DNA from: Corynebacterium genitalium ATCC 33030
Lineage (GTDB): Bacteria > Actinomycetota > Actinomycetes > Mycobacteriales > Mycobacteriaceae
NCBI RefSeq assembly: GCF_000143825.1
Contig: NZ_CM000961.1
Coordinates: 1,447,448 to 1,511,447, forward strand
Reading direction: 5' to 3'
DNA: 64,000 nucleotides
Part shown: piece after piece, positions 44,738 through 56,200 of the stretch
Position numbering within the stretch: position 1 is the first letter of the stretch
Layout of the letters: every line of letters begins with the position of its first letter
The notes under the pieces: generated by a model
Seen by the model: the letters and a program-made list of their open reading frames with translations, nothing else
Database searches by the model: none
Told to the model about the DNA's origin: nothing
Made by a program: the position numbers and the translations under genes

Positions 44738-47017
44738 TTGAGCAAGAACAAGCACACCCCGGACAACGCTGTTGAGGTCAATGTCGACGAGGAGTTCGGG
44801 ATCACCGAATCCGTCGCTGTTCTGGACAACGGTGACTTCGGTGAGCGCACCATCCGTTTTGAGACGGGCCAGCTGGCACGCCAGGCTGGCGGGTCGGTGA
44901 CGACCTACCTCGACGATGACACGATGCTGCTGTCCACTGTGACCGCATCTAATCAGCCGCGCGAGGGTTTTGACTTCTTCCCGCTGACCGTCGACGTGGA
45001 AGAGCGCATGTACGCCGCGGGCAAGATCCCGGGCTCCTTCTTCCGCCGCGAGGGCCGTCCCTCCACCGAGGCTATTCTGGCCTGCCGCCTGATCGACCGC
45101 CCACTGCGCCCGACGTTTGTGAAGGGTCTGCGCAACGAGGTGCAGGTTGTGGTCACGGTCATGAGCTGGAACCCGGAGGAGTACTACGACGTCGTTGCCA
45201 TCAACGGTGCATCCGCCGCAACGCAGCTGTCCGGCCTGCCGGTCTCGGGCGCTGTCGGTGGTGTGCGCATGGCGCTCATCGCCGACGACCAGCACCCGGA
45301 GGGCCAGTGGGTCGCGTTCCCGAACCACGAGCAGCACGAAGCCGCTGTGTTTGAGATGGTCGTTGCCGGCCGCATTGTGGAAAAGAAGAAGGGCCGGAAG
45401 AAGGTCCAGGATGTCGCGATCATGATGGTCGAGGCAGGTGCGGGCGCTAACGCCGTGAAGCTTATCGACGGTGGCGCTCCCGCCCCGACCGAGCGCACCG
45501 TCGCCGAGGGCCTGGAGGCTGCTAAGCCCTTCATCCAGACTCTGTGCGAGGCGCAGAACGCTCTGGCAGACAAGTCCGCGAAGGAAACCCAGGACTTCCC
45601 GCTGTTCCCGCCGTACTCCGACGAGGTCTTCGACGCTGTGGAGAAGAAGGCGTCCAAGAAGCTGTCGAAGCTCTTGACCATCCCGGGCAAGCACGAGCGC
45701 GATGACGCGACCAACGAGTACATGGAAGAGATCGAGGCAGATCTGCTCGAGACTTTCGCTGGCGAGGACGCCAGCAAGGAGATTCGCGCCGCGTACAACG
45801 CGGTGATGAAGCAGATCGTCCGCGACAAGATCCTCTCCGAGGGCTTCCGTATTGACGGCCGCGGTGTCACCGACATCCGCGACCTCGAGGTCGAGGTCGA
45901 GCTCATTCCGCGTGCGCACGGCTCCTCCCTGTTCGAGCGCGGCGAGACCCAGATCCTCGGTGTGACCACCCTGGACATGCTGAAGATGGAGCAGCAGCTG
46001 GACTCCCTCCACCCGGAGACATCCAAGCACTACATCCACCACTACAACTTCCCGCCGTACTCCACCGGTGAGACTGGCCGGGTTGGCTCTCCGAAGCGCC
46101 GCGAGATCGGCCACGGTGCTCTCGCCGAGCGCGCCCTGATTCCGGTCATTCCGTCGAAGGAGGACTTCCCGTACACGATCCGCCAGGTCTCCGAGGCTCT
46201 CGGCTCAAACGGATCGACCTCCATGGGTTCTGTTTGTGCCTCCACGCTGTCGCTGTACAACGCTGGTGTGCCGCTGGCTGCTCCGGTGGCCGGCATCGCC
46301 ATGGGCCTTGTTTCTGGCGAGGTCGACGGTGAGACCAAGTACGTGGCACTGACCGACATCCTCGGTGCTGAGGACGCGTTCGGCGACATGGACTTCAAGG
46401 TCGCTGGTACGTCCGAGTTCATCACTGCTTTGCAGCTGGACACCAAGCTCGACGGTATCCCGTCCGACGTTTTGGCCAGCGCTCTGGATCAGGCGAAGGA
46501 AGCCCGCGAGACCATCCTGGACACCATGGCTGAGGTCATCGAAGGCCCGGATGAGATGAGCGCGCTCGCCCCGAAGATCACCACGGTGCGCGTCCCCGTT
46601 TCCAAGATCGGTGAGGTCATCGGCCCGAAGGGCAAGACCATCAACCAGATCACCGAGGACACCGGCGCTGACGTCTCCATCGAGGATGACGGCACGATCT
46701 ACGTGTCCGCCGCTACCGGTGAGGCTGCTGACGCTGCGATCGAACAGATCAACTCGATTGCCAACCCGCAGCAGCCGAAGGTGGGGGAGCGCTACCTGGG
46801 CACTGTGGTCAAGACGGTCGCGTTCGGCGCGTTCGTCTCGCTCACCCCGGGCCGCGACGGCCTGGTGCACATCTCCAAGCTCGGCGGCGATAAGCGCATT
46901 GAGAACGTCGAGGATGTGGTCAACGTCGGCGACAAGATCGAGGTGGAGATCGCGGACATCGACAACCGCGGCAAGATCTCGCTCGTCCCGGTCTCTGAGG
47001 ACGAAGACGAGAACTAA
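44738..47017 (+). CDS. pnp: Polynucleotide phosphorylase
   Basis: PNPase is a phosphorolytic 3'-5' exoribonuclease (GpsI in mycobacteria). The 759-residue protein has two RNase PH domains, an alpha-helical linker, a KH domain ([18 protein letters not shown]) and an S1 domain ([20 protein letters not shown] in part). The TTG start at 44738 has AAAGGGA upstream and begins the family N-terminal region; upstream in-frame codons fall within the rpsO terminator. It carries one CGTCGATAAGC word in reverse orientation. Confidence 0.97.
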   Translation: MSKNKHTPDNAVEVNVDEEFGITESVAVLDNGDFGERTIRFETGQLARQAGGSVTTYLDDDTMLLSTVTASNQPREGFDFFPLTVDVEERMYAAGKIPGSFFRREGRPSTEAILACRLIDRPLRPTFVKGLRNEVQVVVTVMSWNPEEYYDVVAINGASAATQLSGLPVSGAVGGVRMALIADDQHPEGQWVAFPNHEQHEAAVFEMVVAGRIVEKKKGRKKVQDVAIMMVEAGAGANAVKLIDGGAPAPTERTVAEGLEAAKPFIQTLCEAQNALADKSAKETQDFPLFPPYSDEVFDAVEKKASKKLSKLLTIPGKHERDDATNEYMEEIEADLLETFAGEDASKEIRAAYNAVMKQIVRDKILSEGFRIDGRGVTDIRDLEVEVELIPRAHGSSLFERGETQILGVTTLDMLKMEQQLDSLHPETSKHYIHHYNFPPYSTGETGRVGSPKRREIGHGALAERALIPVIPSKEDFPYTIRQVSEALGSNGSTSMGSVCASTLSLYNAGVPLAAPVAGIAMGLVSGEVDGETKYVALTDILGAEDAFGDMDFKVAGTSEFITALQLDTKLDGIPSDVLASALDQAKEARETILDTMAEVIEGPDEMSALAPKITTVRVPVSKIGEVIGPKGKTINQITEDTGADVSIEDDGTIYVSAATGEAADAAIEQINSIANPQQPKVGERYLGTVVKTVAFGAFVSLTPGRDGLVHISKLGGDKRIENVEDVVNVGDKIEVEIADIDNRGKISLVPVSEDEDEN
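45460..45470 (-). repeat. CGTCGATAAGC word, copy 8
   Basis: Inside pnp, read as Lys-Leu-Ile-Asp-Gly. Confidence 0.8.
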
Positions 47018-47030
47018 GCCGAAAACAAAG

Positions 47031-47064
47031 TCCCTCCGATCCGGCTGATAACCGGGTCGGAGGG
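47031..47064 (+). terminator. Hairpin after pnp (first of two)
   Basis: TCCCTCCGATCCGG pairs with CCGGGTCGGAGGGA with wobble pairs. It has no T run itself but stands 13 bp before a classical terminator. Confidence 0.6.
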
Positions 47065-47077
47065 AATCGCGGAGAAG

Positions 47078-47096
47078 CGCCCCACGGGGCGTTTTT
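47078..47096 (+). terminator. Rho-independent terminator after pnp (second)
   Basis: CGCCCC (47078-47083) pairs with GGGGCG (47086-47091) and is followed by TTTTT. The convergent lipoprotein gene ends at the next base. Confidence 0.8.
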
Positions 47097-47774
47097 CTAT
47101 TTCTCGAAGTCGACGACTAGGCGCGTTGGGTTCTCCAGGATGCTCACCTTGTACGGGCGGGTGTCCTTCAGGCCCACGAAGTACTGGGATGCGCCCTCGA
47201 ACGTGCCTTGGTTCACGACATCTACGACCGCACCGCTAGCCAAACCCAGGTTGGTCTTGCCCGCGTACTTGTGGTCCGGGGTCATATCCAGCGAGGTGCC
47301 GTGGATGAGCAATTCGAAGTGCGCATCGCCGGGCACCTCGACCGGATTGCCCGACGTATGCTGGCGCGGATCATCCGTGTATCCAGCGTGGAACCTCGGT
47401 TGACCGGTTCCTTCGAACTCGAAGACAAGGCGGTCGTAATTCTCGTGGCTACCCACGCGGATATCGGTCGTGCGCAGTTCCGCGGGGTCGCCGTCGAACT
47501 GCTCTGTGGGTTCAGTGCTGAAGTCGCCGTCAGCGCCGGGTTGCATGTCTGCGGCCCCCAGTGTGTTCTGCTGGCCATCTTCCGTTCCTGTCGGCTTCGT
47601 CGCAGAGTTCTCCGCGTCCTTATCGGCAGCGTCGGCATCAGGGTTTGTGGAGGTGCTCATCTGGGGTTCTGGAACGGTCTCGCCGGTGTCGCAGGCAGAA
47701 AGAGCAAGACCAGCCGCCGCGAGGACAGCGACAGCCGCTGAGGCATGTGTCTTCTTCTGTGGTGTGTGTTTCAT
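47097..47774 (-). CDS. AMIN-like domain lipoprotein
   Basis: The 225-residue protein has a lipoprotein signal (AAAGLALSAC lipobox), a disordered Asp/Thr/Glu-rich linker (about 40-105) and a C-terminal beta domain (DIRVGSHENYDRLVFEFEG to the end, LVVDFEK) resembling AMIN-like domains of actinobacterial envelope proteins. It is probably surface-anchored; the ligand is unknown. ATG 47774 begins the signal peptide MKHTPQKKTHAS. It is divergent from dapB. Confidence 0.78.
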   Translation of the reverse strand: MKHTPQKKTHASAAVAVLAAAGLALSACDTGETVPEPQMSTSTNPDADAADKDAENSATKPTGTEDGQQNTLGAADMQPGADGDFSTEPTEQFDGDPAELRTTDIRVGSHENYDRLVFEFEGTGQPRFHAGYTDDPRQHTSGNPVEVPGDAHFELLIHGTSLDMTPDHKYAGKTNLGLASGAVVDVVNQGTFEGASQYFVGLKDTRPYKVSILENPTRLVVDFEK

Positions 47775-47780
47775 ATGTGA

Positions 47781-48667
<887 letters not shown>

Positions 48668-48668
<1 letters not shown>

Positions 48669-49420
48669 TGACGCAAAGCAGGAATCTCGATGTCCAACTG
48701 ATCGCCGCAACTTCGTTTGCGGCGCCAGCGGATGTCGCGTGGGAGCAGGATGGGCAGGCCACGGATGCCGAAGCACTCGTGGAGTTCGCGGGCCGGGCGT
48801 GTTACGAGACCTTCGACAAGCCCAACCCGCACACCGCTGCCAACGACGCGTACCTGCGACACATCCTCGAAGTGGGGCACGACGCGTTGCTCGAGCACGC
48901 CACCGCGACGCTGTACATCCGCGGGCTGTCGCGTTCTGCAGGCAACGAGTTGCTGCGCCACCGCCACCTGTCGTTTTCGCAATTGAGCCAGCGCTTTGTG
49001 CCTGCCGCTGAAGCAGATGTGGTCATCCCGGACGCCATCGCGGACGACGCGGATCTCAAACGCATCTTCCTCGCCGCTGTCGATGAATCGCGCTTCGTCT
49101 ACGAGGAGCTTTTGGGCGCGCTGGAGGAGAACACTGAGGACGAGCCGAACGCGCTGCTGCGCAAGAAGAAGGCCCGCCAGGCCGCGCGCGCGATCCTGCC
49201 GAATGCCACTGAGACGCGCTTCGTGGTCACCGGCAACTACCGCGCCTGGCGCGGCTTCATTGCGGCGCGCGCCAGTGAACACGCTGACGTGGAAATCCGC
49301 GCGCTCGCCATCGCGTGCTTAGAGATTCTTAAAAAGCAAGCACCAGCGCTTTTCGACGACTTCCTCATCAGTACGCTTGCCGACGGTTCCGTCATGGCCA
49401 CCAGCCCGTACGCCGGATAG
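48668..49420 (+). CDS. thyX: FAD-dependent thymidylate synthase
   Basis: ThyX makes dTMP from dUMP with methylene-THF, FAD and NADPH. The 250-residue protein carries the RHR-x7-S signature ([16 protein letters not shown]) and [16 protein letters not shown]. It overlaps dapB by one base, and dapA follows, the dapB-thyX-dapA arrangement seen in Corynebacterium and close to that of mycobacteria. Confidence 0.97.
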
Positions 49421-49426
49421 TAACCT
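49421..49426 (+). promoter_or_regulatory. Leaderless -10 box of dapA
   Basis: TAACCT lies eight bases before ATG 49435, directly after the thyX stop. Confidence 0.45.
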
Positions 49427-49434
49427 GTTGAGCT

Positions 49435-50325
49435 ATGGGCATTACTAAGAATGAATTAGGAACCGTCGGCGTCGCCATGGCCACCCCGTTCGACAGCAAC
49501 GGTGACCTGGATCTCGAGACAGGCCGGAGGTTGGCGGCCCACCTCGTAGACAACGGGGTCGACCTGCTGATCTTGGGTGGCACGACCGGAGAATCGCCGA
49601 CCACGTCCGCCGATGAGAAGCTCCAGTTGATCACAGCGGTGCGTGAGGAGCTCGGCGACCGCGTCAAGATCATGGCCGGCTCGGGCACGAACGACACCCG
49701 CTCCTCGATCGAGCTGTCGCGGGCCTCCCGCGATGCCGGGGCAGACTCCCTGCTGGTTGTCACCCCGTACTACTCCAAGCCGTCCCAAGCGGGACTTCTC
49801 GCTCACTTCAGCGCTGTGGCGGAGGCGACGGAACTACCGATCTGCCTCTACGACATTCCCGGCCGCTCCGCGATCCCCATCGCCGGCGACACCATCCGCG
49901 CGTTGGCGGAACTGCCTACCGTCAAAGCCGTGAAGGATGCGAAGGGCGACATGCTGGAGGCCACCGCGATTATCAATGACACGGGGCTGGACTGGTACTC
50001 TGGCGACGACGTTCTCAACCTGCCGTGGTTCTCCCTCGGCGCGATCGGTGTGATCTCCGTGATTGCGCACGCCGCACCAGGGTTGATGAGAGAAATGGTG
50101 ACAAGCTTCGAGGAAGGCGACCTCGCCCGAGCTCGGGAAATCAACGCCAACACCATGTGCGTGCTTGCTGGACAGCAGGCCGTGCTTGGTGGAGTGACAT
50201 TTGCAAAGGCAGCCCTGCGCTTGCAGGGCATCGAGGTCGGAGACCCCCGTCTGCCCATCGTCGCACCCGACGAGAAGCAGCTGGAGGCGCTGCGACGTGA
50301 CATGGAAAAGGCTGGAGTCCTTTAA
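49435..50325 (+). CDS. dapA: 4-hydroxy-tetrahydrodipicolinate synthase
   Basis: DapA condenses pyruvate and aspartate semialdehyde, the first committed lysine/DAP step. The 296-residue TIM-barrel protein shows [31 protein letters not shown] with the catalytic Tyr, and the Schiff-base Lys in [10 protein letters not shown]. rnj follows after two bases. Confidence 0.97.
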   Translation: MGITKNELGTVGVAMATPFDSNGDLDLETGRRLAAHLVDNGVDLLILGGTTGESPTTSADEKLQLITAVREELGDRVKIMAGSGTNDTRSSIELSRASRDAGADSLLVVTPYYSKPSQAGLLAHFSAVAEATELPICLYDIPGRSAIPIAGDTIRALAELPTVKAVKDAKGDMLEATAIINDTGLDWYSGDDVLNLPWFSLGAIGVISVIAHAAPGLMREMVTSFEEGDLARAREINANTMCVLAGQQAVLGGVTFAKAALRLQGIEVGDPRLPIVAPDEKQLEALRRDMEKAGVL

Positions 50326-50327
50326 GT

Positions 50328-52451
50328 ATGAATGAATCCCGTAACCGCTCCCGCAAGGTGTCCCGCAAGGCGGGCCCGCCAGAGGCTGGCGACCAGCAAC
50401 CGGTGTTCCAGACCCCGGACACCCCGCCCGCCGACAACAATGCCGATGCCGGCAACGACCGTGGGGGCCGGGATAACCAGGGCTCCAACAATAACGGCGG
50501 CGGCAACGGCAAGAACGACAACGGCGGCAACGGTGGCGGTTCGAACAACGGCGGTAACCGCTCTGGCAACAACCGCGGCGGAAACGGTGGCAACGGCGGA
50601 AATGGCGGCGGTGGCAACAACCGTGGCCGTGGACGCGGACGTGGCGGCCGTGGGGGAGGCCGCGGTGACAACCGCCGTAACCCAATGAAGTCGATGCAGG
50701 GTGCGGACCTGACGAAGCGTCTGCCCGCCCCGCAGAAGCCGGCAAACGGTGCGCTGCGTATTTACGCGCTCGGCGGCATCTCTGAGATTGGCCGCAACAT
50801 GACCGTGTTCGAGTACAACGGTCGCCTGCTCATTGTGGACTGCGGTGTGCTCTTCCCGTCTTCGGACGAGCCGGGTGTGGATCTCATCCTGCCGGACTTC
50901 GGTCCGATCGAGAACAAGCTGGATAAGGTTGACGCGCTCGTGGTCACGCACGGGCACGAGGACCACATCGGCGCGATTCCGTGGCTGCTCAAGCTGCGCC
51001 CGGACATCCCGATTTACTCCGCGCGCTTCACCAACGCGCTCATCGCGGCCAAGACCCGCGAACACCGCCAGAAGCCGAAGCTGCACGAGGTCAACGAGAA
51101 GTCGGAGATCACAGCAGGCCCGTTCAACCTGCGCTTCTGGCGCGTAGGCCACTCGATTCCGGACTGCCTCGGTGTGGTGATCAAGACCGGTGCCGGCACC
51201 GTATGCATGACCGGTGACATCAAGCTGGACATGACCCCGTACGACAACAAGCCGACGGACCTGCCCGCGCTGGCCCGCTACGGCGACGAGGGCATCGACC
51301 TGTTCCTCTGCGACTCCACGAACGCCACCATTCCGGGCATCTCCAGTTCGGAGGCTGGCATCGAGGAGACACTGATCCGCCTAGTCCAGGGTGCGAAGCA
51401 GCGCGTCGTCCTCGCATCCTTCGCCTCGAACGTGTCCCGCGTGCAAATGGCGATCAACGCTGCGGTGGCGTCGGGCCGCAAGGTCGCCTTCAACGGCCGC
51501 TCCATGATCCGCAACATGGAGATCGCGGAGAAGATGAGCATGCTCAAGGCTCCACGCGGCACGATCATCCCGATCGAAGAGGCCGCGAAGATGGCCCCGC
51601 ACCGCGTCATGCTCATCACCACCGGTACGCAGGGTGAGCCGATGGCGGCGCTGTCGCGCATGTCGCGCCGCGAACACCGCCAGATCACGGTACGTGACGG
51701 CGACCTGATCATCCTGTCCTCCTCGCTCATTCCGGGCAACGAGGAAGCGGTCTTCGCTGTGATCAACAACCTCGCTCAGATCGGTGCGACGGTGGTGACC
51801 AACGAGGATGCTCACGTCCACGCGTCCGGTCACGGTTACGCCGGCGAGCTACTGTTCCTCTACAACATTGCTCGCCCGCGTAATGCCATGCCGGTCCACG
51901 GTGAGTGGCGCCACCTGCGTGCCAACAAGGAGCTGGCAATTGCGACTGGCGTGAAGCCAGAGAACACTGTTCTGGCGCAGAACGGTGTGGTCGTGGACAT
52001 GGTCGACGGCAAGATCACGGTCGCTGGCCAGTACCAGGTTGGTCACCTCTACGTTGATGGCACCACCATGGGCGATGTCGACCCGGATGTTCTGGCAGAC
52101 CGCACTTCACTGGCGTCCGGCGGTGTCATCTCCATTACCTGTCTGATCGACGACCGCACAGGCAGCCTCATCGAGAAGCCGAAGGTGTCTACCACAGGTC
52201 TCATCGACGATGATCGTGGTGTCGTCCCGGTCATCCAGGAGCTGGTGGAGACCACCATGTCTGACCTGGCTGCCGAGGGTGAGAATGACCCGTACCGCAT
52301 GGTGCAGCAGCTGCGCCGGCGCATTTCCCGCACCATCGAGCAGAAGTACAAGCGCGAGCCAGTCATTCTGCCGACCGTGGTGCCGATGAACACCGACGAC
52401 ATCACCCCGGCGTCGCCCGAGGAGATCGCGGAGTCCCGCGAGTCGCTGTAG
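50328..52451 (+). CDS. rnj: Ribonuclease J
   Basis: RNase J is a metallo-beta-lactamase/beta-CASP nuclease with endo- and 5'-3' exonuclease activity. The first 140 or so residues form an unusual Asn/Gly-rich and then Arg/Gly-rich low-complexity tail (RGRGRGRGGRGGGRGDNRR). The catalytic region follows with ALGGISEIGRNM, the metal motif THGHEDHIGA and HASGHGYAGE. The 707-residue total reflects the tail; the core matches other RNase J. It lies directly behind dapA, as in mycobacteria (Rv2753c-Rv2752c). Confidence 0.96.
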   Translation: MNESRNRSRKVSRKAGPPEAGDQQPVFQTPDTPPADNNADAGNDRGGRDNQGSNNNGGGNGKNDNGGNGGGSNNGGNRSGNNRGGNGGNGGNGGGGNNRGRGRGRGGRGGGRGDNRRNPMKSMQGADLTKRLPAPQKPANGALRIYALGGISEIGRNMTVFEYNGRLLIVDCGVLFPSSDEPGVDLILPDFGPIENKLDKVDALVVTHGHEDHIGAIPWLLKLRPDIPIYSARFTNALIAAKTREHRQKPKLHEVNEKSEITAGPFNLRFWRVGHSIPDCLGVVIKTGAGTVCMTGDIKLDMTPYDNKPTDLPALARYGDEGIDLFLCDSTNATIPGISSSEAGIEETLIRLVQGAKQRVVLASFASNVSRVQMAINAAVASGRKVAFNGRSMIRNMEIAEKMSMLKAPRGTIIPIEEAAKMAPHRVMLITTGTQGEPMAALSRMSRREHRQITVRDGDLIILSSSLIPGNEEAVFAVINNLAQIGATVVTNEDAHVHASGHGYAGELLFLYNIARPRNAMPVHGEWRHLRANKELAIATGVKPENTVLAQNGVVVDMVDGKITVAGQYQVGHLYVDGTTMGDVDPDVLADRTSLASGGVISITCLIDDRTGSLIEKPKVSTTGLIDDDRGVVPVIQELVETTMSDLAAEGENDPYRMVQQLRRRISRTIEQKYKREPVILPTVVPMNTDDITPASPEEIAESRESL

Positions 52452-52460
52452 ACGAGCATT

Positions 52461-52471
52461 GCTTATCGACG
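52461..52471 (-). repeat. CGTCGATAAGC word, copy 10
   Basis: Intergenic, between the rnj stop and its terminator. Confidence 0.8.
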
Positions 52472-52502
52472 CGCCCTGCCGTAGTAACGGCAGGGCGTTT
52501 CC
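52472..52502 (+). terminator. Rho-independent terminator after rnj
   Basis: CGCCCTGCCG pairs with CGGCAGGGCG around TAGTAA and is followed by TTTCCTT. A CGTCGATAAGC word (reverse) abuts its 5' arm at 52461-52471. Confidence 0.85.
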
Positions 52503-52551
52503 TTGTCATCTGGGCGGTAGATGCGCACAGACTCGCTCGCCCCAGCCGCGC

Positions 52552-52557
52552 TAGGCT
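52552..52557 (+). promoter_or_regulatory. Leaderless -10 box of the TIGR03085 gene
   Basis: TAGGCT lies seven bases before ATG 52565. Confidence 0.55.
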
Positions 52558-52564
52558 GGGGCTC

Positions 52565-53194
52565 ATGTCGTTTCAGCAAAAAGAACGCGAGAAGCTCGCC
52601 GAACTCATGCTCGAGGTCGGCCCCGACGCCCCGACTTTGTGCGAGGGCTGGACTACCTATGACCTAGCAGCCCACCTGTTCATCCGCGAGCACCGCACGC
52701 ACCTCGCGGGTGGGTACGTCGTATCGGCCCTCAAGGACCTGACTCGATCTGCGCAGGAGAAAGCCAAGCAGCAAGAGTCGTATGAGCACTTGGTCAACGA
52801 GTGGGCGGCGGGACCACCGCTGCACATCAAGCCTCTGGACAGCTTCATGAACGTCTCCGAGAACTTCATCCACCATGAGGACGTGCGTCGCGGTTCCGGC
52901 ACCGTAGAACCGCGCGAGTTCTCTCGCGCTGTCGAGACGAAGCTGATGGGCGCAGCCAAGATGATGGGGAAGATGGCCTTGACGTCCTCCGACGTGCCGG
53001 TGGTGCTCACTCCACCGAACCACCCTCCCGTCACGCTCGGCGGCAAGCGCGGTCTGGCTGAGCAAGGCGACCGTGTCGTGCGCGTGAAAGGCGAGCCGGG
53101 CGAGTTGCTGCTCTGGGTCACCGGCCGCGACGCTGTCCAGGTCGAAATCGAGGGCAACGAGGCGGACATCCAGGAAGTGAAGCGCCAGTTCTAG
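52565..53194 (+). CDS. TIGR03085-type DinB-like metal-binding protein
   Basis: The 209-residue protein has the DinB/mycothiol-dependent maleylpyruvate isomerase-like helical bundle. The N-terminal LCEGWTTYDLAAHLFIREHR and FIHHEDVRRGSG supply the putative metal-binding histidines. Many actinobacterial relatives are annotated TIGR03085 with no known reaction; a mycothiol-linked role is only inferred. It is monocistronic between rnj and ftsK. Confidence 0.8.
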   Translation: MSFQQKEREKLAELMLEVGPDAPTLCEGWTTYDLAAHLFIREHRTHLAGGYVVSALKDLTRSAQEKAKQQESYEHLVNEWAAGPPLHIKPLDSFMNVSENFIHHEDVRRGSGTVEPREFSRAVETKLMGAAKMMGKMALTSSDVPVVLTPPNHPPVTLGGKRGLAEQGDRVVRVKGEPGELLLWVTGRDAVQVEIEGNEADIQEVKRQF

Positions 53195-53274
53195 TCTTTA
53201 GGCTTGACGCGCATTCTCAATCATTGAACCACTGAAACCGGTGTGGCGTATGTGACTTGAGGTGTGCTGGCCAT

Positions 53275-53280
53275 TAACAT
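53275..53280 (+). promoter_or_regulatory. Leaderless -10 box of ftsK
   Basis: TAACAT lies seven bases before ATG 53288. Confidence 0.5.
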
Positions 53281-53287
53281 GGTGGCC

Positions 53288-56200
53288 ATGTCTGTCACCA
53301 GTACCCAGCGCCGCGGCGGCGCGCGCGACACCGGCGGAACTCGCCCGTACCGTGGCCGCTCTACGTCCGATTCCACCGGCTCCACACGTGCAGCCGACAC
53401 CGCCAACGAGCGTGTCGGCTCTGCTGTCGGCGCCGTCGGGCGCGGGCTGGGCAACGCCGCTCGCGGGGCCACCAGCTCATTCCGGGCCGTTGGTGGGGGA
53501 GCCAGCGGTGGGCGCGGCCGTAAGCGCCGCGACGAAAACTTGCTTGACGACGATCAGCCCACCACTGGCCGCGGATCCCGCGCCTTGACCCCTGAAGAGG
53601 CCTACGCCGACGAGACCACCCCGAAGTCGACACGGCGCAAGCGGACGACGCGCGACACTTCTCCCGCAACGGAACCGGCAGCTGATTCCCGTTCTGCTGA
53701 CGCTGATTATGCCGACGCCGCCGTGGGGCTCAACGGCCGACGCGTTGACGCGGTCGGCCTTGTGCTCATCGGCCTAGCGGCGATCCTTGGCGCTTCGGTG
53801 TGGTTGGATATTGCCGGCCCGGTCGGGGCGGCCATTGCGAACGGGACCCACTGGGTCATTGGTGCCGGCGCTCTCGTGCTGCCCGTGATCCTCGTCTGCG
53901 TTGCCATCGCGATCATGCTCCGCCTGGGGTCGAACGCGTCCGAGCGCGCGCACAGCGGTTTGGGTCTGACCATCATCGGCATCTGCATGCTCGGTCTGAT
54001 CCACATCTTCGCCGGAACGCCCGAAACATGGGAAGGCCGACGCGTCGCCGGGGGTGCGATCGGCGCTTTCGTCGGTGGCCCGCTCAGCGCAGGCTTTAGC
54101 CCGTACGTCGCTGTGCCGCTGCTGATTCTCGTCATCGTCTACGCTGCGCTGTTGGCTACGGGTATTACCGTGCGTGAATCCTTCGACTACATCCGCGCAC
54201 TGTTCCGCAGCATCGCTGACAATGCGCGCACGCCCGACCCGGAGGACGACCTCGCCGACGATGACATGTACGGCCATGTCGAAGACGACCTCGATAACAT
54301 CGCCGAGGGTCGCTCACGCCGCCCGCGCGGGTCCAGCGCTCGCGTAGAGCCCACGCTTTTCGACGTCCCCACCGACAGCAACTACGACGACTACGACGAC
54401 TACGACCAGGTCGACCGTGGCGGTGGCGCTAACCGCACCCAAGTGCTGGACCCGCAGGCAGAACCACCGCGGAAGAAGCGTTCGACCCGCAAGAAGGTCG
54501 CTGTCGCACCGACCACCGTGGACGACGACATCGACGGCACTGACATTGACGGTGCCGACACCCACGCAACGGACACCGCTGACGCTGCTGACTCTGCAGA
54601 CCCTGTCGCGCAGTCGCGTGAGCAGATGCGCCAGGCGATCATCGCTCGCTCCGGCATTGACGCATCGGCTGTGCCCGCATCTACTCCGAACTCGGAGAAG
54701 GAGAAGGCGAAGTCCGGCCAGGCCGACAAGGGTGACGCCGCTGACCAACCTCAGGCGCGTGAGCCGGAGACGTGGTCGCAGACGGATTACACGGTGCCGT
54801 CGACAAGCTTGCTCGTGGCTGGCCAAGCGCCGAAGACACGCACTGAGGCCAATGACCGGATGATCGAGGCGATCACCGATGTCTTCGAGGAGTTCAATGT
54901 CGACGCCCGCGTGACCGGGTTCTCGCGCGGACCGACAGTCACGCGTTATGAGGTCGAGCTCGGCCCTGGTGTGAAGGTCTCCAAGATCACGAACTTGCAG
55001 TCCAACCTGGCCTACGCTGTGGCAACCGACAACGTCCGTCTGCTCACCCCGATTCCCGGCAAGTCCGCTGTGGGTATTGAGGTCCCCAACGCCGACCGTG
55101 AGATGGTCCGCCTGCGCGACGTGCTCGAAGCGCCGAATGTGCGTGGCGACCATGACCCGATGCTCATCGGCCTGGGCAAGAACATCGAAGGCGATTTCGT
55201 GTCCGCGTCGGTGCAGAAGATGCCGCACCTGCTGGTGGCGGGTTCGACCGGTTCCGGTAAGTCGGCGTTTGTGAACTCGATGCTGGTGTCACTGCTGACG
55301 CGTGCGACGCCGGAAGAGGTGCGCCTGATCCTCGTTGACCCGAAGATGGTCGAGCTCACCCCGTACGAAGGCATCCCGCACCTGATCACCCCGATCATTA
55401 CGCAGCCGAAGAAGGCCGCGGCCGCCCTGCAGTGGCTGGTTGAAGAGATGGAGCAGCGCTACATGGACATGAAGTCCGCGCGCGTGCGCCACATCAAGGA
55501 CTTCAACAAGAAGGTCCGCTCCGGCGAGCTGCAGGCACCTCCGGGGTCCGAGCGTGAAATGCGTCCGTACCCGCTCATCATCTGCGTTGTCGACGAGCTC
55601 GCGGACCTGATGATGACCGCGCCGAAGGAGATCGAGGATTCGATTGTCCGCATCACCCAGAAGGCCCGCGCGGCGGGCATCCACCTGGTGCTGGCCACGC
55701 AGCGCCCGTCTGTCGACGTGGTCACCGGCCTGATCAAGACGAACGTGCCGTCACGTCTCGCCTTTGCGACGTCCTCTCTCACGGACTCCCGCGTCATCCT
55801 GGATCAGGGCGGCGCCGAGAAGCTCATCGGTATGGGTGACGGCCTGTTCATCCCGCAGGGCGCTGGCAAACCGCAGCGTCTGCAAGGCGCGTTCGTGTCC
55901 GATGAGGAAATCCAGGCCGTTGTGGACGCCGTCAAGGAGCAGGGCGAGCCGCACTACACCGAGGGTGTCACCGAGGAGAAAGCTGCCGAGAAGAAGGACA
56001 TTGACGAGGAGATCGGCAAGGACATGGACGACCTCCTCGAGGCCGTCGAACTCGTGGTCACCTCCCAGCTCGGCTCCACGTCCATGCTGCAGCGCAAGCT
56101 GCGCATCGGCTTTGCCAAGGCCGGCCGCTTGATGGACCTGATGGAAACCCGCGGCGTCGTCGGCCCGTCCGAAGGCTCAAAGGCCCGCGAGGTGCTGGTC

